Of a stretch of 64,000 nt of DNA, positions 36,165 to 44,575 are shown piece by piece. Source of the DNA: Burkholderia plantarii (GTDB taxonomy: Bacteria; Pseudomonadota; Gammaproteobacteria; Burkholderiales; Burkholderiaceae); the NCBI RefSeq assembly GCF_001411805.1, contig NZ_CP007213.1, positions 434,001 through 498,000 of the forward strand, in the 5' to 3' direction. Under the pieces are notes generated by a model. That model searched no databases and was not told the DNA's origin. It was given only the letters and a program-made list of their open reading frames with translations. The translations under genes were made by a program, and so were the position numbers. Numbering within the stretch: position 1 is the first letter of the stretch; every line of letters starts with the position of its first letter.

Positions 36165-36550
36165 AGCCCACGCCCCATTCGTCTCATTCGCACGCCGCGC
36201 ATGCCGTACACGACGCTTCGCACGGCACGCTGAAGCGCTACGTGATCGGCATGATCCTGTCGGTGCTGCTCACGCTGGTGTCGTTCGGCGCGGTGATGAC
36301 CGATGTCGTGCCGCGCCGCTTCGGGCTGGCCGCGATCACGGTGGCCTGCGTCGCGCAGCTGATCGTGCAGCTGGTCTACTTCCTGCACATCGGCTCGGCG
36401 CGCAGCCAGCGCGCGAACACCGGCATCTTCCTCTGCACGGGCTTCCTGATCGCCGTGATCGTCGGGCTGTCGCTGTGGGTGATCCACAACGCCAACGTCA
36501 ACATGATGCCGACGCACATCACGATCGAGCGGGCGCTGGCGAAGGATTGA
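36161..36550 (+). CDS. cyoD: Cytochrome bo3 ubiquinol oxidase subunit IV
   Basis: A 129-residue subunit IV with three transmembrane helices and a His-rich N-terminus. It assists assembly of the CuB centre in the E. coli enzyme. It is the last gene of the operon: a strong terminator follows after about 40 bp, and cyoE (haem O synthase) is not present, so haem O must be made by an enzyme encoded elsewhere. Confidence 0.95.
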   Translation: MKPTPHSSHSHAAHAVHDASHGTLKRYVIGMILSVLLTLVSFGAVMTDVVPRRFGLAAITVACVAQLIVQLVYFLHIGSARSQRANTGIFLCTGFLIAVIVGLSLWVIHNANVNMMPTHITIERALAKD

Positions 36551-36593
36551 GGACGGGGGCGCCGGGCGCTTCGGCCCGGCGGGACGGAAAACG

Positions 36594-36625
36594 GCGCGGC
36601 GCCCGGATGGGGCCGCGCTTTTTTT
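36594..36625 (+). terminator. Rho-independent terminator of cyoABCD
   Basis: GCGCGGC (36594-36600) pairs with GCCGCGC (36612-36618), followed by seven T residues (36619-36625). It lies 44 bp after the cyoD stop, a canonical intrinsic terminator. Confidence 0.88.
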
Positions 36626-36686
36626 GCATCGACGGATCGCGAGAGGCGCAACCGATGAAGTAACATCGGCTTATCTCAAGACAGTA

Positions 36687-36699
36687 TGAATTCCATTCA
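36687..36699 (+). promoter_or_regulatory. MetR box before metR
   Basis: TGAATTCCATTCA matches the MetR consensus TGAA-N5-TTCA exactly. It ends seven bases before the ATG of the MetR-like gene, as expected for autorepression. Confidence 0.7.
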
Positions 36700-36705
36700 T
36701 TTTTC

Positions 36706-37596
36706 ATGCTTGATCGTATTCATCTGGCCATCGTGCAGGAAGTGGAGAAGCAGGGTTCGCTGACTGCGGCCGCGGGCGTCCTGCACGTGACGCAATCGGC
36801 GCTGAGCCACAGCATGAAGAAGCTGGAGCAGCAGCTCGGCACCGACATCTGGCTGCGCGAAGGCCGCAGCCTGCGCCTGACCCAGGCCGGCCAATATCTG
36901 CTGGCGGTGGCCAACCGCGTGCTGCCGCAACTGAGTCTGGCCGAGGAGCGCTTGCAGCAGTTCGCTCAGGGTGAGCGAGGCGCGCTGCGCATCGGCATGG
37001 AATGCCACCCGTGTTACCAGTGGCTGTTGAAAGTCGTGTCGCCGTATCTGGCCGCTTGGCCGGACGTGGACGTCGACGTCAAGCAGAAATTCCAGTTCGG
37101 CGGCATCGGCGCGCTGTTCGGCTACGAGATCGACCTGCTGGTCACGCCCGATCCGCTGGACAAGCCGGGCCTGGTATTCGAACCGGTGTTCGACTACGAG
37201 CAGGTGCTGGTGGTGGCCGGCAACCATCGCCTGGCCGGGGAGGAATACATCACGCCCAGACAGCTGACCAACGAGGTACTGGTGGCCTATCCGGTGCCGG
37301 TCGATCGCCTGGACATCTACAGCCTGTTCCTCGCGCCGGCCGGCATCACGCCCAGGCGCCACAAGGCGATCGAGACCACCGACATCATGCTGCAGATGGT
37401 TGCCAGCGGCCGCGGCGTGGCCGCGCTGCCGCGCTGGCTGGTGCTGGAATATGCGGACACGATGGATGTGGTGCCGGTGCGGCTGGGCAAGCACGGTATT
37501 GCCAAGCACATCTTTCTCGGGGCGCGCGAGGCGGACGTGGGCATCGATTACCTGCGCGCGTTCATCGAACAGGCGAAACACGCCGAGGTGGCCTGA
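36706..37596 (+). CDS. metR: MetR-like LysR-type regulator
   Basis: A 296-residue LysR regulator close to MetR of enterobacteria: HTH at residues 4-50 ([22 protein letters not shown]), then [12 protein letters not shown] at the start of the effector domain, which is a MetR hallmark, and [14 protein letters not shown]. MetR uses homocysteine as coactivator and controls methionine genes. Here the downstream genes are mesX and mesD, a folate-independent methionine synthase, so the regulator, its operator sites and the enzymes form a coherent methionine unit. It is followed by a 545-bp gap. Confidence 0.85.
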   Translation: MLDRIHLAIVQEVEKQGSLTAAAGVLHVTQSALSHSMKKLEQQLGTDIWLREGRSLRLTQAGQYLLAVANRVLPQLSLAEERLQQFAQGERGALRIGMECHPCYQWLLKVVSPYLAAWPDVDVDVKQKFQFGGIGALFGYEIDLLVTPDPLDKPGLVFEPVFDYEQVLVVAGNHRLAGEEYITPRQLTNEVLVAYPVPVDRLDIYSLFLAPAGITPRRHKAIETTDIMLQMVASGRGVAALPRWLVLEYADTMDVVPVRLGKHGIAKHIFLGAREADVGIDYLRAFIEQAKHAEVA

Positions 37597-38141
37597 GCCG
37601 TCACGGAACCTGCAGGGATCAACGGCTGCGGCCTCGCATGATCCCGACCTGCCGTATCGGGAACACGACCGCCGAAAAGGCGGCGGCCCGGCGCGCATGA
37701 TCGAGATCGACAGGCGCGAAAACTTCTACCAGCAGGAATATCGCGGCTGCGCACGCTCACTGCGCGATACCAATCGACATCGCCGGGAAAGCGGCCGGGA
37801 GCACGTTCGGTTCGGCATGAAGTTCTACGGCGGCGACGACTGCGCGAACGAATCCGGATCCGGCCTTCCATGCCGGGATAGCCCGGCGAAACGACCTGAG
37901 CACGCTGCGCGCGCGGCGGGAAAGGTCGCGCCGCGCGCCCCCGACCTGCTCGTCGCACATGAACGTGGCTAATGGTTTTATGAGATAAATTCACTTTTTT
38001 TCATGGATCGCCGGCCATAGAATTCGACCCGAATGCCGATGCCGCACACATTTCCGAGGACAAACCGGAAAGCGGTATCGGCGCACATTGAACGCCGAAG
38101 GTGAACGCAGGTTCATCCCGGAATCAGGGTTTCGGATCGAA
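37597..38141. other. Long leader region before mesX
   Basis: 545 bp without a supported gene. GC-rich for most of its length, then AT-rich from about 37970, where a MetR-like site and probably the mesX promoter lie. Confidence 0.5.
37981..37993 (+). promoter_or_regulatory. MetR-like site upstream of mesX
   Basis: TGAGATAAATTCA differs from TGAA-N5-TTCA at one base. It lies in the only AT-rich stretch of the gap, about 150 bp before the mesX start, followed by a T-run. Confidence 0.5.
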
Positions 38142-39125
38142 ATGAGCAAAGACTTCACGTTTTCCATCAAGCGTATCGGCTTCGATGAAGACTACCGTCC
38201 ATCGGACAGCACGCGCATCACGACCAACTTTGCCAACCTGGCCAGGGGGGCGAGTCGTCAGGCGAACCTGCGCAACACGTTCAGGATGATCGACAACCGT
38301 TTCAATGCCCTCGCGCATTGGGACAATCCGGCAGGCGATCGCTATTCGGTCAAGCTTGAAATCATTTCCGTCGAAATGAATATCGACGGGGCGAGCAGCA
38401 GCGCCGGCCTGCCTTTGATCGAAATCCTGAAGACCAATATTGTCGATCACAAGACCAACGAGTGCATCGAGGGCATCGTCGGGAACAACTTCTCGTCCTA
38501 CGTGCGGGACTATGACTTCAGCGTCCTGCTGCAGGAGCACACGAAGAACCAGCCCGCCTTCAGCACGCCGGAGAATTTCGGCGACCTGCACGGCAAGCTG
38601 TTCAAGTGCTTCGTGAATTCGAGCGCCTACCAGGCCAACTTCAGGAAGCCTCCCGTGATATGCCTGAGCGTCTCGAGCAGCAAGACCTATCATCGGACCG
38701 CGAACCAGCATCCGGTGCTGGGCATTGAATACCAGCAGGACGAATACTCGCTGACCGACGAATACTTCAGGAAAATGGGCCTGGAGGTCCGCTACTTCAT
38801 GCCGCCGAACAGCGTCGCGCCGCTGGCGTTTTATTTTTCCGGCGACCTGCTCGGCGACTACAGCGATCTCGAACTGATCGGCACCATCAGCACGATGGAC
38901 ACGTTCCAGAAAATCTACCGGCCCGAGATCTACAACGCGAATTCCGCGGCCGGGAAGTCGTACCGGCCGAGCCTGAAGCACGAGGATTTCTCGTTGACCC
39001 GCATTGTCTACGATCGGGAAGAACGCGGCCGGCTGGCTGTCGAGCAGGGCAGGTTCGCCGAGGAGCATTTCATCAAGCCGCACCGGGCGGTTCTCGAGCA
39101 GTGGTCCGCCAGCTTCGCTCTTTGA
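38142..39125 (+). CDS. mesX: MesX, DUF1852 oxygenase partner of methionine synthase MesD
   Basis: A 327-residue DUF1852 protein. I start it at ATG 38142 (MSKDFTFSIKRIGFDEDYRP), the conserved beginning of the family. DUF1852 proteins are encoded next to MesD and are needed for its activity in bacteria; oxygen is also needed, which suggests that MesX is an oxygenase making or protecting part of the system. No catalytic motif is obvious to me. The gene is 27 bp upstream of mesD and is followed further on by a flavin reductase, hinting that MesX may use reduced flavin. Confidence 0.9.
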   Translation: MSKDFTFSIKRIGFDEDYRPSDSTRITTNFANLARGASRQANLRNTFRMIDNRFNALAHWDNPAGDRYSVKLEIISVEMNIDGASSSAGLPLIEILKTNIVDHKTNECIEGIVGNNFSSYVRDYDFSVLLQEHTKNQPAFSTPENFGDLHGKLFKCFVNSSAYQANFRKPPVICLSVSSSKTYHRTANQHPVLGIEYQQDEYSLTDEYFRKMGLEVRYFMPPNSVAPLAFYFSGDLLGDYSDLELIGTISTMDTFQKIYRPEIYNANSAAGKSYRPSLKHEDFSLTRIVYDREERGRLAVEQGRFAEEHFIKPHRAVLEQWSASFAL

Positions 39126-39152
39126 TCAATCAGAAACACAAGGCCATCCAAC

Positions 39153-40181
39153 GTGAAAAAATTGTTGCCCACCTCGACCGCCGGCAGTTTGCCCAAACCC
39201 TCCTGGCTCGCCCAACCGGAAACCCTCTGGTCGCCGTGGAAGCTGCAGGGCGAGGGATTGGCCGAGGGCAAGCAGGACGCCTTGCGCTTGTCGTTGCAAG
39301 AGCAACAACATGCCGGGATCGACATCGTCAGCGACGGCGAGCAGACACGCCAGCATTTCGTGACGACGTTCATCGAGCACCTGGACGGCGTCGATTTCCA
39401 GAACCGCAAGACCGTCCGGATTCGCGATCGCTATGATGCGAGCGTGCCGACCGTGGTGGGCGACGTGGCCCGGCAAAAGCCGGTGTTCGTCGAAGACGCC
39501 CGGTTCCTGCGCCGGCAAACGAAGCAGCCGATCAAGTGGGCGCTGCCCGGCCCCATGACGATGATCGACACGCTGTACGACGATCATTACAAGAGCCGCG
39601 AAAAGCTGGCCTGGGAGTTCGCGAAGATCCTGAATCAGGAGGCCCGGGAACTGGAGGCCGCCGGCGTCGACATCATTCAATTCGACGAGCCCGCGTTCAA
39701 CGTGTTCTTCGACGAGGTGAACGAGTGGGGCGTGGCCGCCCTGGAGCGCGCGATCGAAGGCCTCGGGTGCGAGACCGCCGTGCATATCTGCTACGGCTAC
39801 GGCATCAAGGCCAATACCGACTGGAAGAAGACGCTCGGGTCCGAGTGGCGGCAATACGAGGAAGCCTTCCCGAAGCTTCAGAAATCGAGCATCGGCATGG
39901 TTTCGCTGGAGTGCCACAACTCGCACGTGCCGATGGAACTGATCGAGCTGATCCGCGGCAAGAAGGTGATGGTGGGTGCCATCGACGTGGCCAGCAACAC
40001 CATCGAAACGCCCGAGGAAGTCGCCGGCACCTTGCGCAAGGCACTGCAGTTCGTGGATGCCGACAGGCTCTATCCCTGCACCAACTGCGGCATGGCTCCG
40101 CTGTCGCGTGCCGTGGCGCGAGGCAAGCTGGAGGCGTTGAGCGCGGGCGCGGAAATCATCCGGCAGGAACTCGCGAACTGA
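39153..40181 (+). CDS. mesD: MesD, folate-independent core methionine synthase
   Basis: A 342-residue protein equal to the C-terminal catalytic half of MetE; full MetE is about 750 residues and binds methyl-folate with its N-terminal half, which is missing here. Zinc ligands for homocysteine activation are visible: His and Cys in AVHICYGYG, a Glu in SLECHNSH and Cys in PCTNCGMAP. MesD enzymes make methionine from homocysteine with a methyl donor that is not methyl-tetrahydrofolate. It follows mesX closely. Confidence 0.92.
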   Translation: MKKLLPTSTAGSLPKPSWLAQPETLWSPWKLQGEGLAEGKQDALRLSLQEQQHAGIDIVSDGEQTRQHFVTTFIEHLDGVDFQNRKTVRIRDRYDASVPTVVGDVARQKPVFVEDARFLRRQTKQPIKWALPGPMTMIDTLYDDHYKSREKLAWEFAKILNQEARELEAAGVDIIQFDEPAFNVFFDEVNEWGVAALERAIEGLGCETAVHICYGYGIKANTDWKKTLGSEWRQYEEAFPKLQKSSIGMVSLECHNSHVPMELIELIRGKKVMVGAIDVASNTIETPEEVAGTLRKALQFVDADRLYPCTNCGMAPLSRAVARGKLEALSAGAEIIRQELAN

Positions 40182-40222
40182 CCGGCCTTCGTCGCTTCCG
40201 GTCGAGCGCCCCGGCATCCACC

Positions 40223-40732
40223 ATGTCACTTTCCGGCACCGCCATCGAGCCGTCGCGCTTTCGCGAGGCACTCGGGCATTACGCATCCGGCATCACGGTC
40301 GTTGCATCGCAGGTCGATGGCGAGCCGATCGGCTTCACGTGCCAGTCGTTCCACAGCGTATCGATGAGCCCGCCGCTGGTGTCGTTCAGCGTGATGGCCA
40401 GTTCGGGCAGTTACCCGGGAATTCGCCGGGCGGGCCGGTTCGTCGTCAATATCCTGTCGGACGAACAGGTCGCGATTTCCAACCAGTTCGCCCGAAGCGG
40501 AACGGACAAGTGGCACGGCGTCGAATGGCGGGAATCGCCGCTCGGTAACCCGATCATCGCCGGCAGCCTGCACTGGCTCGATTGCGAAATCCATGCCGAG
40601 CACGCGGCCGGCGATCACCTGATCGTGATCGGCGAAGTGAAGGCGCTGGACCTGCAAGACGCGCTGGCCACGCAGCCGCTGCTGTATTTCAAGGGGCAAT
40701 ATCGCAGCATCGCCGCGCATGACGCGGCGTGA
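40223..40732 (+). CDS. Flavin reductase family protein
   Basis: A 169-residue protein of the flavin reductase-like, FMN-binding split-barrel family. Typical segments are GHYASGITVVAS, GFTCQSFHSVSMSPPLVSF and FVVNILSDEQ. It reduces FMN or FAD with NAD(P)H and supplies the free flavin to a two-component oxygenase. It is 41 bp after mesD, so MesX is the natural partner; this fits an oxygen- and flavin-dependent step, but no direct evidence is in the sequence. Confidence 0.88.
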   Translation: MSLSGTAIEPSRFREALGHYASGITVVASQVDGEPIGFTCQSFHSVSMSPPLVSFSVMASSGSYPGIRRAGRFVVNILSDEQVAISNQFARSGTDKWHGVEWRESPLGNPIIAGSLHWLDCEIHAEHAAGDHLIVIGEVKALDLQDALATQPLLYFKGQYRSIAAHDAA

Positions 40733-40749
40733 GCGTCGTCACGCACTGC

Positions 40750-41200
40750 CCGCCGTCGCGGGCTGCTGCGCAGACAACCGACGTCGAAACCGAGCATGAA
40801 CGGCGAGGCCTCGAACGCGTGCTGCCGCGAATGCGGCTGATATTGCAGCAGTTCGGGCGCGCGTTCCAGCACGGCCTCGATGATCCACGGCCGAGCCGCA
40901 GCCTGGCGCCCGCTCGTCGCCGCGCGATTCCCGAACTGTCGTGGCGCATGAGGGTCCGCGTCGACACCATGGCCAGTCGATGCAGGGCCACCACCTTGCG
41001 GCGCGCTTCGTCGACCATGGTCGGAAACGGCAGTTCGTCGGGAATCGCCTGCCATCGCGGCCTGCATTGCAGGCGGAAGAGTTCCACCAGCGACGCGATC
41101 GCGGCCGCCACGCGCGAATCGTAGATCGGCAGGCCGTCGACGTCGGGCCGGGCAGGAAATTGCTCGCGGCTCGTGAGCGTGGCGGGCGGCAGCGTGCGGT
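40750..41200 (-). pseudogene. Possible remnant of a protein gene
   Basis: Minus-strand sequence looks protein-like but in two frames: PDVDGLPIYDSRVAAAIASL with VELFRLQCRPRWQAIPDELP in one (about 41000-41150), then PWIIEAVLERAPELLQ and SPFMLGFDVGC in another (about 40780-40890). The IYDSRVAAAIA piece recalls uncharacterised proteins where a lysine/serine helix precedes a YDSRVA motif. I consider it a decayed gene, but the limits are approximate and no family is certain. Confidence 0.35.
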
Positions 41201-41247
41201 AAGCGGCGCCCGTGAATCGGGCGCCGCGCGCATCGTGCCCGACTTCC

Positions 41248-42639
41248 TCAGATCGCCGCCGTCACCAGATGATGCGGGTCGCCCAGCGCATCGGCCACGA
41301 GCCGCAGTGCCTCGCGGCAATCCTCGGGCGTTTGCGGGCCGCCCAGGCAGATCCGCAGCGCGTTGGGCGGATTGCCGTCGGTGGAGAACGCCGCGCCCGC
41401 CACCGCCGCCACGCCGCGATTGCGCAGCTGCTGCGCGAGGTCGGGCGCATAGCGGTGGCACTCGGCCGGAATCGGCAGCCACAGATGAAAGCCGTCCGGA
41501 TGCGCGTCGAACGGCCAGTCGCGCAATACCTGCGCGGCGATCGCGAGGCGCGTGTTGCCCTCGGCGCGGATCGCCTCGAGCATCGCCGCGGCGGTGCCGT
41601 CGTGGACCCACTGCGTCGCCAGCAGCATCGTGTACGGGCTCGGCATCACGGTGGTCGCGCGCAGCGCGCCGGCGATGCGCTGCGCCTGCCGCGCCGACGG
41701 CGCGAGCAGGTAGGCGATCCGCAGCCCCGCGCCGAAGTTCTTCGACATCCCCGTCACGTAGTGCGTCAGTTCCGGGGCCAGCAGCGCGAGCGGCGGCGGC
41801 GCGCTGCGCGGCAGCATCGCGTAGGCGTCGTCCTCGATGATCGGCACGTTGTAGCGCAGCGCGACGTCGGCCAGCGCCTCGCGGCGCCGGTACGGGATCG
41901 TCAGCGTGCTCGGGTTCTGCAAGGTCGGGTTGCAGTAGAACGCGGCCGGCTTGTGGCTCTTGCAGAGCGATTCGAACGCGTGCGGCAGCGGCCCGTCCTC
42001 GTCGCGCGGCAGCGGCTGCAGGCGCGCGCCGAGCTGCGAGGCGATCGCCTTGATGCCGGGGTAGGCGAGCGCGTCCACGCACAGCATCTCGCCGGGCCGC
42101 ACCAGCAGCGAGACGAGCGCCACCAGCGCGCTGTGGATGCCGGGGCAGACCAGCACCGCCTCGCCGTTGCAGCCGGGCAGCCGCCGGCCGAGCCACAGGC
42201 GCCCGGCCGCGCGATCGGCGGGCGCGCCGCCGAAATCCTGATAGCGCAGCAACTGATACGGATCGGCATGCGCATGCAGCGCGGCGGCCGAATCGGCGAG
42301 CCGCGCGGCCATCACGGCCGGTTCGGGCGGCATGTTCATCGACATCTCCACGCTGCCGCCGCCCGACAGCGGCAGCGTCTGCGTCGGCCCGCGCACGAAG
42401 GTGCCGCTGCCGGCGCGGCTGTCCAGCAGCCCGCGCTTGCGCGCCTCGGCATAGGCGCGTGCCACGGTGGTGTAGTTCAGCTGCAGCGCGTCGGCCAGGT
42501 CACGCAGGCCGGGCATCCGGTCGCGCGGCTTGAGCCGGCCCACCGCCAGATCCTCCTCGATCAGGTCCGGGATCAGCAGGTAGGCGGGCTTGCGGCTCTC
42601 GGCGAGGCGCCGGGTCCAGTGGGCGAGCGAGTGTTCCAT
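41248..42639 (-). CDS. MocR-type regulator divergent from the Nit1C cluster
   Basis: A 463-residue GntR/aminotransferase fusion starting at ATG 42639. The winged helix is at residues 10-80 (LIPDLIEEDLAVGRLKPRD, then NYTTVARAYAEARKRGLL). The aminotransferase-like part has the PLP lysine in VTGMSKNFGAGLR and the PTLQNPS pattern. It faces the nit genes across 390 bp and is their probable regulator. In other bacteria Nit1C clusters are reported with a sigma54-dependent activator (NitA), not found here, so a MocR protein may replace or assist it. Confidence 0.88.
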   Translation of the reverse strand: MEHSLAHWTRRLAESRKPAYLLIPDLIEEDLAVGRLKPRDRMPGLRDLADALQLNYTTVARAYAEARKRGLLDSRAGSGTFVRGPTQTLPLSGGGSVEMSMNMPPEPAVMAARLADSAAALHAHADPYQLLRYQDFGGAPADRAAGRLWLGRRLPGCNGEAVLVCPGIHSALVALVSLLVRPGEMLCVDALAYPGIKAIASQLGARLQPLPRDEDGPLPHAFESLCKSHKPAAFYCNPTLQNPSTLTIPYRRREALADVALRYNVPIIEDDAYAMLPRSAPPPLALLAPELTHYVTGMSKNFGAGLRIAYLLAPSARQAQRIAGALRATTVMPSPYTMLLATQWVHDGTAAAMLEAIRAEGNTRLAIAAQVLRDWPFDAHPDGFHLWLPIPAECHRYAPDLAQQLRNRGVAAVAGAAFSTDGNPPNALRICLGGPQTPEDCREALRLVADALGDPHHLVTAAI

Positions 42640-43029
42640 CGAAGCATCCTCGAGATCCGGGGCGATTCCTGTCGATTCGCCCCGATTCACGTTAACACGC
42701 GAACCCGCGCGAAAAAAAACTGGATCGGATACCGAAGCGAAAATGATTGCATTGATCGGATGACAGATCGTTTTGATGCATGGACGCACAGCGCAAGCGC
42801 ATCGCGCTGCGCCATCACGGTGCGCGGCGCGCGCGGCGGCGCGGCGCCGGCACCGGCGCGGCGCGGGTCCGCGGGCGCCGGGCACGGCCATTTCGATATC
42901 GCGCCGGCGCAATGATCGGATGGTGATCGCATCGGCGCGCGCGCCGGCGGCATGCCTGTTGCGTGAAGCGAGGCGTCCGGGCGCCGCTCGCCCGGCGCAC
43001 CGATCCCCCAACGAATCAAGGAGAACACG
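42640..43029. promoter_or_regulatory. Regulatory gap between MocR gene and nitB
   Basis: The 390-bp gap contains TGATCGGATG twice as a direct repeat (42753-42762 and 42913-42922), with a third partial match GGATCGGAT at 42722-42730. MocR proteins bind direct repeats, so these are candidate sites. A sigma54-like promoter lies at 42948-42963. Confidence 0.45.
42948..42963 (+). promoter_or_regulatory. Candidate sigma54 (-24/-12) promoter for nitB
   Basis: CGGCATGCCTGTTGCG has GG at 42949-42950 and GC at 42961-42962 with exactly ten bases between, and matches TGGCACG-N4-TTGC at most fixed positions. Transcription would begin about 42974, some 55 bp before nitB. Confidence 0.5.
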
Positions 43030-43512
43030 ATGCCCGCCGTCAATCACCCGCAGCACCAGAAAGGCGACGTACTGGTCGACTACGAAGAGAAGGTATTCGA
43101 GGACGTGAAGGCGGAGCCGGGCGAGAAGGCGCTGGTCACGTTCCACACGGTCGCGTTCGAAGGCTCGATCGGCTTCGTGAACCTGCTGCAGGCCACGCGC
43201 CTGCAGCGCAAGGGCTTCGAGACCTCGGTGCTGCTCTATGGCCCGGGCGTGACGCTGGGCCTGCAGCGCGGTTTCCCGACGCTCGGCGACGAGGCGTTCC
43301 CGGGGCATCTCAACTTCAACAAGCAGCTGGTGAAGTTCATGGAGGAAGGCGGCAAGGTCTATGCGTGCCGCTTCGCGCTGCAGGCGCTGTACGGCCACGG
43401 CGAGGCCTCGCTGATCGAGGGCATCCGCCCGATCAACCCGCTCGACGTGCTCGACCTGCAGCTGCTGCACCGCAAGGATGACGCGCTGATCATCCACACC
43501 TGGACCGTCTGA
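43030..43512 (+). CDS. nitB: NitB, MSMEG_0572/Sll0783-family nitrogen starvation protein
   Basis: A 160-residue cytosolic protein, first gene of the Nit1C cluster, with AAGGAG before the ATG. It matches the MSMEG_0572 (Sll0783) family named for nitrogen-starvation response in mycobacteria and cyanobacteria. Its sequence ([18 protein letters not shown], then [16 protein letters not shown]) suggests a DsrE-like alpha/beta fold. The biochemical role is unknown. The nitrilase gene follows after 19 bp. Confidence 0.9.
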   Translation: MPAVNHPQHQKGDVLVDYEEKVFEDVKAEPGEKALVTFHTVAFEGSIGFVNLLQATRLQRKGFETSVLLYGPGVTLGLQRGFPTLGDEAFPGHLNFNKQLVKFMEEGGKVYACRFALQALYGHGEASLIEGIRPINPLDVLDLQLLHRKDDALIIHTWTV

Positions 43513-43531
43513 GCGCGCCGCGAGGGCCAAC

Positions 43532-44575
43532 ATGAGCGACAAACGCATGGTTCGCGCGGCCGCCGCCCAGATCGCACCCGATCTGGAGCGGGCCGCGGCG
43601 ACGCTCGACAAGGTCTGCGCGGCGATCGACGCGGCGGCGCGCGAAGGCGTGCAGCTGATCGTGTTCCCCGAGACCTTCGTGCCGTATTACCCGTACTTCT
43701 CGTTCGTGCGGCCGCCCGTGCTGTCGGGCGCCGACCACATGCGGCTCTACGAGGAGGCGGTGGTGGTGCCCGGCCCGATCACGCAGGCGGTGGCCGAGCG
43801 CGCGCGCCGGCACGGCATGGTGGTGGTGCTCGGCGTGAACGAGCGCGACCACGGCAGCCTCTACAACACGCAGCTGGTGTTCGACGCCGACGGCCAGCTG
43901 CTCGTGAAGCGCCGCAAGCTCACGCCCACCTTCCATGAGCGGATGATCTGGGGGCAGGGCGACGCGGCGGGCCTGAAGGTCGCGCAGACGGCGGTCGGCC
44001 GGGTGGGCGCGCTGGCCTGCTGGGAACACTACAACCCGCTCGCGCGCTATGCGCTGATGGCCCAGCACGAGGAGATCCACTGCGCGCAGTTCCCGGGCTC
44101 GCTGGTCGGGCCGATCTTCGCCGAGCAGATCGAGGTGACGATCCGCCATCACGCGCTCGAATCGGGCTGCTTCGTGATCAATTCGACGGGCTGGCTCAGC
44201 GACGCGCAGGTGCAGTCGATCACGCCCGATCCGCAGTTGCAGAAGGCGCTGCGCGGCGGCTGCCTGAGCGCGATCGTGTCGCCGGAGGGCCAGCATCTGG
44301 CCGAGCCGCTGCGCGACGGCGAGGGCCTGGTGATCGCCGATCTCGACATGTCGCTGATCACCAAGCGCAAACGCATGATGGATTCGGTCGGCCATTACGC
44401 GCGCCCCGAGCTGCTGAGCCTCGTGATCAACGATCGCCCGGCCGTGCCGGTCACGACCATGGCGCCGGCCGGCGCCGCCCGCCCCGCCTTCTCCCCCGTC
44501 CCCGCTTCCGAAGGAGCCTTCGATGAATCCCGTCAGCGCGAAACCGTCGGCGCAGAGCCGGCAACTGATCACTGA
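43532..44575 (+). CDS. nitC: NitC, Nit1C-type nitrilase
   Basis: A 347-residue nitrilase with the full catalytic triad: Glu47 (FPETFV), Lys129 (RRKLTPT) and Cys163 (ACWEH), in normal spacing. Nitrilases hydrolyse nitriles to acids and ammonia. In Nit1C-dependent cyanide growth the nitrilase is the enzyme expected to act on cyanide or a cyanide-derived nitrile; the true substrate is not settled. The last residues overlap the next gene: the ATG of nitD at 44523 lies 53 bp inside this frame. The tail after residue 300 is Ala/Pro-rich and probably dispensable. Confidence 0.93.
   Translation: MSDKRMVRAAAAQIAPDLERAAATLDKVCAAIDAAAREGVQLIVFPETFVPYYPYFSFVRPPVLSGADHMRLYEEAVVVPGPITQAVAERARRHGMVVVLGVNERDHGSLYNTQLVFDADGQLLVKRRKLTPTFHERMIWGQGDAAGLKVAQTAVGRVGALACWEHYNPLARYALMAQHEEIHCAQFPGSLVGPIFAEQIEVTIRHHALESGCFVINSTGWLSDAQVQSITPDPQLQKALRGGCLSAIVSPEGQHLAEPLRDGEGLVIADLDMSLITKRKRMMDSVGHYARPELLSLVINDRPAVPVTTMAPAGAARPAFSPVPASEGAFDESRQRETVGAEPATDH

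Noticed and set aside
32453..36550. cyoABCD as a cyanide-insensitive oxidase belonging to the cyanide theme
   Set aside because: Sequence is a standard haem-copper bo3 oxidase, a class inhibited by cyanide. Cyanide-insensitive oxidases are of the bd type, not found here.
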